NCBI GenBank assembly: GCA_003557825.1 | Contig: PWNM01000645.1 | Coordinates: 1 to 7,297 of the forward strand | From: Candidatus Hydrogenedentota bacterium | GTDB lineage: Bacteria > Hydrogenedentota > Hydrogenedentia > Hydrogenedentales > SLHB01 | Length of the DNA stretch: 7,297 nt | Direction: 5' to 3' | Shown: positions 1 to 5,915 of the stretch, one piece after another | Layout of the letters: every line of letters begins with the position of its first letter | Position numbering within the stretch: position 1 is the first letter of the stretch | Made by a program: the position numbers and the translations under genes | The notes under the pieces: model-generated | The model's input: only the letters and a program-made list of their open reading frames with translations | The model's database searches: none | What the model was told of the DNA's origin: nothing

Positions 1-47
1 CTCCGATGATATTTGACGAAAACAATATTGACGATTTCGACTTCTAA
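1..47 (+). CDS. C-terminal end of an unidentified upstream gene (partial)
   Basis: Reading from base 3, an open frame enters from the left edge and ends at TAA (45-47), followed at once by a second in-frame stop TAG (48-50). The visible residues are PMIFDENNIDDFDF, an acidic and aromatic tail. Such tails often serve as docking peptides, for example at the C-terminus of class I ribonucleotide reductase small subunits, but fifteen codons are too few to name the family. The tandem stop and the start of another gene on the same strand 63 bases later support a real gene end. The alternative is chance: a short open frame at a window edge is common. Confidence 0.4.
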   Translation, partial: PMIFDENNIDDFDF

Positions 48-110
48 TAGAGACGTACAATGAAAATAGTTGATAGGCGCAACGTTTCCAGCAAATCGTA
101 GGGCGGCGCT

Positions 111-1298
111 ATGTGCCGGACGATACTACTGCTCGGTGAAAGCTCGCTGGCGCCGTATGCCATCCGTAGCTCAAAACGTCTGGGCTGTTCGCTCAAGGCG
201 CTCACGAGGTCCGGGGCCTTCGAGTTCCCGATTGACGGGGTCTATGCGGGTCCGATCAACGAGGCCGATCATATTGTTGAAGTGGCTCGAAAGGCGCATG
301 CGCAAGCTGTGTTTCCCCTTGTTCCCGAGGCGTTGCCGGCAGCGCTTGTCGTAGCCGAAGAGCAGGGTATCGATCTCACAGCGCTAAACTTGTTGGCACA
401 GATATGTGACAAGGGAAACCTTCGCAATACCCTGGATACGGCAGGTGTAGCCACGCCTCCGTCGCAGATGGCTTCGACGATGGAAGAAGCCGAGCATGCG
501 GTTCACCTATTGGGAGTCCCCCTGTTCCTGTGGCCGGGGTTATGCTCGCTGGCATCCTCGCCGCGTTTGCTTGAATACCGCGAAGACCTGCCTCTCGTAT
601 TTGGGCAAGTCCAACGTCAGGCCGCAAACGGTGTGGTCCTGATCGAGCCTGCTCCTCAAGGGACGGAGTTCGGCGTCGATTTGATATTGAGGGAGGGGAC
701 GCCGGTCTTTGCTTCGGTCTCAGGCATTGTCCGCGATAGAAACGCGCCTCAGGTCCCTGTGGCAGTATATTTGCCCATCGAACCTGAGGGGAGCATGAAA
801 CTGGTTGATACAGCGGTTCGTGCCTTACATGCCCTCGGATGTCCAAACGGCATAGCCCATGTCGACATTCTTGAGAAGGGGAACGGAAAGCCTTTGGTGA
901 CCGATGTTGGTCCACCATGGGGAAACAGTCCTGTCCTTCTGGACGTCATCCATGCAGCCCTCGGAGTCGACATGTTGGCCGATATCTTCCGCCTTTTGCT
1001 TGGCGACGATATGAAAGAGAGCGCCAACCAATCTCTGGGAGCTGCAGCTGTGTGGCTTGAATCACGGTCCGGGGTGGTGGAATCCATCGATGGAGAAGCG
1101 GAAGTCCGCGCCATGCCGGGAGTGAAGGAGGTCGTTGTCAACGTGCAACAGGGCGATGTACTCGGCCATGTAGTGGACACGTGGTCCCGAGACCGTTTGG
1201 GCTACGTGCTTGCCTCGGGATCTACAGCACAGAGCGCACTAGATACCGCATATTCGGCCCAATCCCGGATCATGATCCATACCCGCCCAACGCGTTGA
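111..1298 (+). CDS. ATP-grasp protein of the L-amino acid ligase type, active site apparently degenerate
   Basis: The 395-residue protein has the order expected for an ATP-grasp carboxylate-amine ligase. It starts with a pre-ATP-grasp Rossmann-like region (1-95, beginning TILLLGE), then a linker helix with DK (100-101) and AGVATPP (111-117), the ATP-grasp core (about 118-300), and a C-terminal domain (about 308-388; GVVESIDGEAEVRAMPGV, then LGYVLASGST) resembling the LAL_C2 domain of L-amino acid ligases. Active members join an amino acid to another amine via an acyl phosphate. Here the usual lysine of the GxPxxxKP strand is Trp141, the glycine-rich loop after it is replaced by LCSLASSPRL, and the metal-binding ExNxR motif reads DVGPP (265-269). 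Only the acidic adenine-side residue E186 and D252 look conserved. I infer a weak, altered or non-catalytic role. The start ATG follows AGGGCGG, and an in-frame TAG at 99-101 rules out a longer N-terminus. It precedes a dioxygenase gene by 176 bases. Confidence 0.8.
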   Translation: MCRTILLLGESSLAPYAIRSSKRLGCSLKALTRSGAFEFPIDGVYAGPINEADHIVEVARKAHAQAVFPLVPEALPAALVVAEEQGIDLTALNLLAQICDKGNLRNTLDTAGVATPPSQMASTMEEAEHAVHLLGVPLFLWPGLCSLASSPRLLEYREDLPLVFGQVQRQAANGVVLIEPAPQGTEFGVDLILREGTPVFASVSGIVRDRNAPQVPVAVYLPIEPEGSMKLVDTAVRALHALGCPNGIAHVDILEKGNGKPLVTDVGPPWGNSPVLLDVIHAALGVDMLADIFRLLLGDDMKESANQSLGAAAVWLESRSGVVESIDGEAEVRAMPGVKEVVVNVQQGDVLGHVVDTWSRDRLGYVLASGSTAQSALDTAYSAQSRIMIHTRPTR

Positions 1299-1320
1299 CC
1301 GATTCCCATCTTCCGAGCCT

Positions 1321-1340
1321 GCCCTGGGAATTCCACGGGC
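1321..1340. repeat. Imperfect 20-bp palindrome, possible operator
   Basis: The sequence GCCC-TG-GGAATTCC-AC-GGGC has an 8-bp perfect palindromic core and 4-bp matching outer arms, with two mismatched pairs between them. The size and symmetry would suit a dimeric regulator, and it lies about 135 bases before the dioxygenase start. It occurs once in the window, so this is only a possibility. It could also fold weakly in RNA. Confidence 0.25.
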
Positions 1341-1363
1341 TTTGGCAGTGTCTTAATGCACAT

Positions 1364-1385
1364 GAGCTGCTTGTAAATGCAGCTC
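1364..1385 (+). repeat. Inverted repeat, 7-bp stem with 8-nt loop
   Basis: GAGCTGC (1364-1370) and GCAGCTC (1379-1385) are perfect inverted repeats around TTGTAAAT, and a U-G pair could extend the stem by one. No T-run follows, so it is not a standard intrinsic terminator. It may be an RNA hairpin in the dioxygenase leader, an operator, or chance. Confidence 0.3.
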
Positions 1386-1474
1386 GGCGTAAGCTTATGA
1401 GGGCAGACACAAAGCGCGTATATGGCAGGAGGGATGTCCTGTGATGCCTGACGCGCGGTTAAGAGAGGTTCTTC

Positions 1475-2281
1475 ATGTTAAGCGAGGCACAGATTCAGGA
1501 GTTTCGTGAGAACGGATGCCTGCTGGTAAGCGGTATCTTCAGTGACGATGAATTGGATCGACTTGAAAAAGAGTTTGACGGTATCATCGAGCGGCGCTTG
1601 GCCAACAAGGCCCAGCTCGATGCCACATGGGAAGGAAGCTGGAAGAAGGGACAACCGAAGACCCAAATTCTACATACCCACGATGTGCAAGCTTACTCGG
1701 CCGAGTGGGCGAAAGTGCTGGTGCATGACCGATTTACGGAGGTCATATCCGAACTCATGGGATCGCCCAATGTGCAGCTCCACCACACAAAACTCTTTCA
1801 GAAGCCACAGGAAAAGGGCAGCGGCTTTCCTATGCACCAGGATTATCCCTATTTCCCCCACGAAAACCATACCATGATGGCAGGGATCATCCACATTTCG
1901 GATGCCACCGAGGAGATGGGATGCGTGCGCGTCTATCCGGGCACCCATAAGCAGGGACCGCTGCCGTGCTTCGAGCACAACCACCTAAATCCAGAGGAAT
2001 GGCCCCTTGAAAAAGCTACCTCCTGTCCAGCCAAGCGAGGCGATGTACTGTTTTTCAATTATCTGACCATTCATGGCTCGGGCATCAACGCCTCGGATAG
2101 GCTTCGGAAGACCGTATTGGTCCAGGTGCGAGACCCTCTCGACAAACCGCTGGAAGATACGCATCGGTCCCATGCGCAAGGATTGATCATGCGTGGCGTC
2201 CATCCGTTGCAGGGAGAGGCAGTCGCGGTCGGAACCCTGGGATCAGGAGTCTCAGAAGCTGCGCCGTCAGTTCCTTCGTAG
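1475..2281 (+). CDS. PhyH (phytanoyl-CoA dioxygenase) family Fe(II)/2-oxoglutarate oxygenase
   Basis: The 268-residue protein has the usual family length and layout. The N-terminus (EFRENGCLLVSGIFSDDEL, 9-27) is the typical opening in which the first helix leads into the fold. The jelly-roll core carries the iron facial triad: H121 and D123 in MHQDYPYFP and the distal H200 in LTIHGSG. R211 in NASDRLRK fits the 2-oxoglutarate-binding arginine of the family. CVRVYPGTHKQGPL (150-163) is the conserved strand and turn before the distal histidine. All catalytic residues are present, so I expect an active cytosolic hydroxylase or related oxidase. The substrate cannot be read from sequence: PhyH enzymes act on acyl-CoAs, amino acids, ectoine and many natural products. 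The start has the strong site AGAGG 6 bases upstream. The ATP-grasp neighbour on the same strand suggests a shared small-molecule pathway, but the 176-base gap leaves this open. Confidence 0.9.
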   Translation: MLSEAQIQEFRENGCLLVSGIFSDDELDRLEKEFDGIIERRLANKAQLDATWEGSWKKGQPKTQILHTHDVQAYSAEWAKVLVHDRFTEVISELMGSPNVQLHHTKLFQKPQEKGSGFPMHQDYPYFPHENHTMMAGIIHISDATEEMGCVRVYPGTHKQGPLPCFEHNHLNPEEWPLEKATSCPAKRGDVLFFNYLTIHGSGINASDRLRKTVLVQVRDPLDKPLEDTHRSHAQGLIMRGVHPLQGEAVAVGTLGSGVSEAAPSVPS

Positions 2282-2288
2282 CAGCATC

Positions 2289-2325
2289 GCCGGGTATCCC
2301 CAGCTAATATAGGATACCCGGCTTT
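2289..2325. terminator. Hairpin between convergent genes, likely terminator or transcription barrier
   Basis: GCCGGGTATCC (2289-2299) and GGATACCCGGC (2312-2322) form a perfect 11-bp inverted repeat with a 12-base loop. It starts 7 bases after the dioxygenase stop and lies 11 bases from the stop of the opposing oxidoreductase. On the + strand only three T's follow (2323-2325), and on the - strand no T-run follows, so it lacks a good U-tract. The place and stem strength favour a role in ending or stabilising transcripts from both sides. Confidence 0.65.
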
Positions 2326-2333
2326 GGACCAGA

Positions 2334-3497
2334 TTACCGGAACGATTTCGCCATGTCGGAGCTAGGACCGGGTGCATCTACGGTATCTTTTTTGAACGTT
2401 GATTCTGCGATGAGTTTCTTTAAATGAGCCTCGTAGGCGACTCCATCAAGGGGCAGCTCCACGGTCGTATCTGTGATGGCAGAGTAGAGCATAGCATTGG
2501 CAATTTCGATGGAATGAATACCCTCAACGGCCGGGGCCAGTACCGGCTTGCCATCCAATATGGCATCGACAAAATTCTGGGTGATTACCGCATGCCCGCC
2601 TCGTGGGCCTGTTATAGGAATATCGACATGCCATACGGGAGGTCGTCCAAACGGTTCTGTGGTTGTCTTTGTATAATCGCTTGTGCGGATTTCGTTCCGT
2701 ATAAAAGTTAGCTTCCCGTTTTCATAGAGAAGACGTCCACGATCGCCCGCTATTTCAAGACGATCCGAGCCCGGGGCCTCGCCCGTCGAAGTGACAAACG
2801 TCCCCGTTGCGCCGTTTGGATATTCGAAATAGGCGGTTACCTCGTCCTCGACCTCGATGGGATGGTATTTGCCAAAGCCGCAAAAGGCCCGCACTTTGGT
2901 AGGCATGCCGCAGAACCATTGGAACAAGTCGAGATTGTGCGGACATTGGTTCAGCAAAACGCCGCCTCCTTCGCCTTTCCATGTGGCACGACACCCACCA
3001 GAAGCATAGTAGATATTGCTTCGAAACCAGGAGGTAACGATCCAGCTAGTCCGTTGAATATCGCCGAGCTCTCCATTGTCGATGAGCGCCTTGATTCGTT
3101 GGTAAACGGGCTCAGTCCGCATTTGAAACATGGCCCCGAAGATCCGATCCCCTGCCGCTTCGTAGGCCGAAATCAGCCGTTCGCAATCGGCCTTGTGGAC
3201 CGAAATGGGCTTTTCAACCAGGACATGCAACCCTTGCTCGAAGGCATCGATACCGATTGTCGTGTGGTCGTAATGGGGGGTAGCGATCAGGACGGCGTCC
3301 ACCTCGCCCGAACGGATAAGCTCCTTGCTGTCCGTATAGGTTTTTATATCGGTATTCCTGAATGGCTCGATACGTTCCGAAATGGTGTCACAGACTGCTG
3401 TCAGCGTACACCTGCTGATATCGCCCTGTCGTAAATACCGCGCGTGGGATGACCCCATATTGCCCATTCCCACAATGCCAATGCGTACCGATTCCAT
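2334..3497 (-). CDS. Gfo/Idh/MocA family NAD(P)-dependent oxidoreductase
   Basis: This 387-residue protein has the standard two-domain layout. An N-terminal Rossmann fold (about 1-120) carries the dinucleotide motif GIVGMGNMGSSH (7-18) and the EKP motif (95-97) that holds the catalytic lysine. A C-terminal alpha/beta domain follows, with the signature GGGVLLNQCPHNLDLFQW (about 177-194). H187 is the expected catalytic histidine. The aspartate found four residues before it in inositol dehydrogenase-type members is Asn183 here, in a NQCPH variant I recognise from other members. Family enzymes oxidise or reduce sugars, inositols and their derivatives; the substrate is unknown here. I chose ATG at 3497 over the in-frame TTG at 3503 because GGGAGG (3506-3511) lies 8 bases from the ATG but only 2 from the TTG. 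It sits 75 bases after the desuccinylase-like gene and may be the last gene of that operon, with no obvious link to glutamylation. Confidence 0.93.
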   Translation of the reverse strand: MESVRIGIVGMGNMGSSHARYLRQGDISRCTLTAVCDTISERIEPFRNTDIKTYTDSKELIRSGEVDAVLIATPHYDHTTIGIDAFEQGLHVLVEKPISVHKADCERLISAYEAAGDRIFGAMFQMRTEPVYQRIKALIDNGELGDIQRTSWIVTSWFRSNIYYASGGCRATWKGEGGGVLLNQCPHNLDLFQWFCGMPTKVRAFCGFGKYHPIEVEDEVTAYFEYPNGATGTFVTSTGEAPGSDRLEIAGDRGRLLYENGKLTFIRNEIRTSDYTKTTTEPFGRPPVWHVDIPITGPRGGHAVITQNFVDAILDGKPVLAPAVEGIHSIEIANAMLYSAITDTTVELPLDGVAYEAHLKKLIAESTFKKDTVDAPGPSSDMAKSFR

Positions 3498-3505
3498 AGT
3501 CAAAG

Positions 3506-3511
3506 CCTCCC
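3506..3511 (-). promoter_or_regulatory. Ribosome binding site that decides the oxidoreductase start
   Basis: On the - strand the sequence reads GGGAGG, then CTTTGACT, then ATG at 3497. The 8-base spacing suits the ATG and is too short for the upstream TTG, which lies inside the spacer. Confidence 0.8.
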
Positions 3512-3572
3512 GTTGTTTGGTGTTTCATCTGATCGGACGCCATGGTAGCAAATGCCCGCGCTTGAATAGAAT

Positions 3573-4661
3573 CTAGCTGTTGGAACCGCCGTTGATATCT
3601 TGAACGGCGATGCTTGTAGAAAGGTCCTCCTGGGCGCGGCTGTACAGGTTGTCTTCCGAGCGCTTGGCCATTTTCATCACAATACGGTCGTAATTTTTTG
3701 GTGGGATAACCGCGATGTTACAGACGGGACCTCCAGGACTTACCGCTGGCATCGTCGTCATCCCTAGTACCATGCCGTCCACAGGGCATATGAGCGAGGT
3801 CTGCTCTTGTCCGAAGATGCTGTATACTGTGGCAAGACCCTCGCCTTGCCGCACCAGTTGACCCGGCCGGACATGAAAACCGAGAATGCCCCCCTGATCG
3901 GAACGGACCCATACTGTTTTGTCGGCGATGATCTGAAAACTCGGCGGCTGAGGCCTTCCTTCAAGCATGCCCAATGCCCGAAGCACATTCTGACATCCTC
4001 GTACGCCAACCTCGACTACAGATGGTTCGATTTTCCAAACCTCGCCCGCCTCCAGTATAATCGTTGGTACGCCTGCATCCACCGCCGTACGACGCAGTGA
4101 GCCATCGGGTCCGTTCGAGTTGACGATGAGCTCGCCGCCAAAGACTTTGGCAAGCATGCGTGTCCCGGAATCACGGGTATTGGCGCGTACGTTCGGGTAG
4201 TTGGTACGTCGCACGGCGGCGCTGTGAAAGTCAATGCCATAGTCACATTGGCGGATGATTTCTGTATAGATGGCATGAGCAAGCCGCCGCGTCTGGCTGC
4301 CCGTGGCCGAGCCCGGGAAGCATCGGTTTAGATCACGTCTATCGGGCATGTAGCGCGTATGGCGTTCAAGACCATGGATGTTGACCACCGGGATAAAAAT
4401 GAGTGTTCCCTTCACCAGTTTGGGCGGTTTTTCGTACAGCAGAGCGCGCACGATGCCTAACCCATTAAGTTCATCTCCATGGATGGTGCTCGTAATGAAC
4501 ACCCGCGGGCCACTCTTTCGCGCGGCGATGACATATACAGGGATTGACTGAGGAGTCCCCAGGTAGGATTCCCCAAAAGGCAGCTCCAATTCCCGGCTTT
4601 GACCCGCGCGAATTCTTTCTCCCGCAATGACCAAGGCCGGTCGTCTAGTTGATGTCTTCAC
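3573..4661 (-). CDS. Succinylglutamate desuccinylase/aspartoacylase-family zinc amidohydrolase
   Basis: The 362-residue protein belongs to the AstE/AspA branch of the M14 carboxypeptidase-like zinc hydrolases, which cleave N-acyl amino acids or similar amides. The zinc ligands are visible: H61 and E64 in TIHGDELNG, and H146 in DFHSA. RDLNRCFPG (109-117) is the substrate-binding arginine motif. E204 in ILEAGE is the best candidate for the catalytic glutamate. Residues about 245-318 form a beta-rich domain resembling the barrel at the C-terminus of this family (GGILGFHVRPGQLV, then CPVDGMVL), and a polar tail follows to 362. GTG at 4661 is the start, with GGAG (4670-4673) at good spacing. It lies 63 bases downstream of rimK. 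RimK-type ligases often sit beside such hydrolases, so I infer that it removes or trims a RimK-made amide, or acts on an acylated small molecule. A catabolic AstE role is less likely because no arginine-degradation genes are near. Confidence 0.9.
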   Translation of the reverse strand: MKTSTRRPALVIAGERIRAGQSRELELPFGESYLGTPQSIPVYVIAARKSGPRVFITSTIHGDELNGLGIVRALLYEKPPKLVKGTLIFIPVVNIHGLERHTRYMPDRRDLNRCFPGSATGSQTRRLAHAIYTEIIRQCDYGIDFHSAAVRRTNYPNVRANTRDSGTRMLAKVFGGELIVNSNGPDGSLRRTAVDAGVPTIILEAGEVWKIEPSVVEVGVRGCQNVLRALGMLEGRPQPPSFQIIADKTVWVRSDQGGILGFHVRPGQLVRQGEGLATVYSIFGQEQTSLICPVDGMVLGMTTMPAVSPGGPVCNIAVIPPKNYDRIVMKMAKRSEDNLYSRAQEDLSTSIAVQDINGGSNS

Positions 4662-4668
4662 CCGTTAT

Positions 4669-4673
4669 TCTCC
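4669..4673 (-). promoter_or_regulatory. Ribosome binding site supporting a GTG start
   Basis: On the - strand GGAGA is followed by seven bases and GTG at 4661. This supports the non-ATG start of the desuccinylase-like gene. The rest of the 63-base gap back to the rimK stop shows no hairpin or convincing promoter. Confidence 0.7.
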
Positions 4674-4724
4674 ACCCACAAACTAAATTAACGGTACGCT
4701 CTCCGAAATGGACGTATGGCGCTT

Positions 4725-5915
4725 CTACTTTTTCGTTGGACCCTTTTTACCCGTCTTGCTCCCTTTTCGTCGCCGTCGGGGGCGCGGAGGCATCATACCC
4801 CGTAGTTCGTGCAAATCCCCGAAACATAGAAGCACATCCCCGGTATGTATCAACTCGTCGGCCCGGGGATTTGGAATAACGCTATCATAGCGTGTTATGC
4901 ACATGACATGGATATTCCGGTCGGCTAGGCCTGTTTCCCTGAGCGGTTTACCTTCGAGATCCGGCATGTTATGCACAGGAAACTCGACAATGCCATAGCC
5001 GCCAGTCAGGCGCAATCGCTGTTTGAGATCTACCTCGGGGAACAGGACCTGGTTTTCGATGTTCTCGATAATCGCATCAGCCACATCGATGCCTGTTGCG
5101 TTTTCAATGCCTTCGAGTCCCGGCGATGAGTTGACCTCCATCACCTGCGGTCCATCGGAGGACTCGAGCATATCGACTCCGGCAATATTAAGTCCCATGA
5201 TTTGTGCTGCTCGCAGCGCCGTGCGTTGATATTCCTGTTCGAGAGTTACTGACTCGATTGAACCGCCGCGATGGACGTTGCTCCGATATTCACCTACGGC
5301 TGCTCTGCGTCGCATGGCAGCCACGATCCGGTCTCCTACCACCAACGCCCGAATGTCGCAACCTTCACTCTCTTTGACGAATTTCTGAATCAGCACGTTC
5401 TGCTTGGCGCTATGCAGGGTTTGAATAATGGCCTCGGCGACTTTTTCGGTCTCTGCCAGTATGACGCCTACCCCTTGGGTACCTTCGAGAACTTTGATGA
5501 TTACGGGCACGCCTCCTACTCGGCGAATGGCAGGTAGGATTTCGTCCTTGTCGCGCACAAACATAGTTGGCGGCATCCCAATATCGTGGCGGCTTAGAAT
5601 CTGCATGGCCCGTAATTTGTCTCGTGAACGGGTGATGGCGATGGACTCATTCGCTACATAGACGCCCATCTGTTCAAACTGACGCACTACCGCTACGCCG
5701 AAAAAGGTGATGCTTGCGCCAATCCGAGGAATAACGGCGTCGTAGGCGGGTATCCGTCGATGCCGGTAAAACAACTCAGGTTCGTCTTTTTCAACCATGA
5801 TCGAAAAACGGAGCGTGTCCAGCACCTGGACTTGATGTCCCCGGTCGACGCAGGCCTGACGGAGGCGCCGCGTGCTATAACTTCGTGGCATGCGGCTTAG
5901 TATGGCTATTCTCAT
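4725..5915 (-). CDS. rimK: RimK alpha-L-glutamate ligase with a C-terminal RCK_C/TrkA-C-like domain
   Basis: Residues 1-295 match RimK throughout. This enzyme uses ATP to add glutamates to the C-terminus of ribosomal protein S6 in E. coli. The ATP-grasp residues fall at the numbering I recall for E. coli RimK: K100, K141 in IIKVLEGTQGVGV, R189, D248 in GVDML, and E260 and N262 in VMEVNSSPGLEGI. The conserved RSNVHRGG (211-218) is also intact. The protein is about 96 residues longer than the 300-residue E. coli enzyme. Residues about 303-373 read like an RCK_C (TrkA-C) domain: GIVEFPVHNMPDLEGKPLRE, then a beta-strand pair ending HTGDVLLCFGDLHEL. The last 20 residues are mostly Lys and Arg. ATG at 5915 overlaps the stop of the retropepsin-like gene as ATGA, implying translational coupling. 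The target may be S6, another protein or a small peptide. The ligase assignment is firm, the extra domain is likely, and the target is unknown. Confidence 0.95.
   Translation of the reverse strand: MRIAILSRMPRSYSTRRLRQACVDRGHQVQVLDTLRFSIMVEKDEPELFYRHRRIPAYDAVIPRIGASITFFGVAVVRQFEQMGVYVANESIAITRSRDKLRAMQILSRHDIGMPPTMFVRDKDEILPAIRRVGGVPVIIKVLEGTQGVGVILAETEKVAEAIIQTLHSAKQNVLIQKFVKESEGCDIRALVVGDRIVAAMRRRAAVGEYRSNVHRGGSIESVTLEQEYQRTALRAAQIMGLNIAGVDMLESSDGPQVMEVNSSPGLEGIENATGIDVADAIIENIENQVLFPEVDLKQRLRLTGGYGIVEFPVHNMPDLEGKPLRETGLADRNIHVMCITRYDSVIPNPRADELIHTGDVLLCFGDLHELRGMMPPRPRRRRKGSKTGKKGPTKK

Larger units (their letters stand above)
1299..1474 (+). other. Gap between the ATP-grasp and dioxygenase genes, with two dyads and no convincing gene
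   Basis: This stretch has no recognisable coding content. A different-frame open reading stretch runs through it from the end of the preceding gene to 1444, but its translation resembles nothing I know. Two short dyad symmetries lie at 1321-1340 and 1364-1385. No good -35/-10 pair is visible. A clear ribosome binding site for the next gene, AAGAGAGG at 1461-1468, sits 6 bases before its ATG. Confidence 0.5.

Noticed and set aside
60..101. A 13-codon open frame (ATG at 60, stop TAG at 99-101) just before the ATP-grasp gene and in its frame, possibly a leader peptide or the true start.
   Set aside because: The in-frame stop rules out an extended N-terminus. The peptide has no strong ribosome binding site and no attenuator-like hairpin or codon run.
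376..918. A 180-codon - strand open frame opposite the ATP-grasp gene.
   Set aside because: It is antisense to a well-supported gene, and its Pro/Arg/Ser-rich translation is typical of a shadow frame.
1267..1278. A 12-bp perfect palindrome GGATCATGATCC as a stand-alone regulatory site.
   Set aside because: It lies within the last codons of the ATP-grasp gene and occurs once. It is noted only as part of the dyad cluster, not as a separate feature.
1181..1444. An 87-codon + strand open frame overlapping the end of the ATP-grasp gene and running into the gap, perhaps a frameshifted continuation.
   Set aside because: The ATP-grasp protein already ends at the natural end of its C-terminal domain, and the translation resembles no known domain and lacks a ribosome binding site.
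2862..3434. A 190-codon + strand open frame opposite the oxidoreductase.
   Set aside because: It lies wholly antisense to a gene with clear Rossmann and catalytic motifs, and its translation has no recognisable domain.
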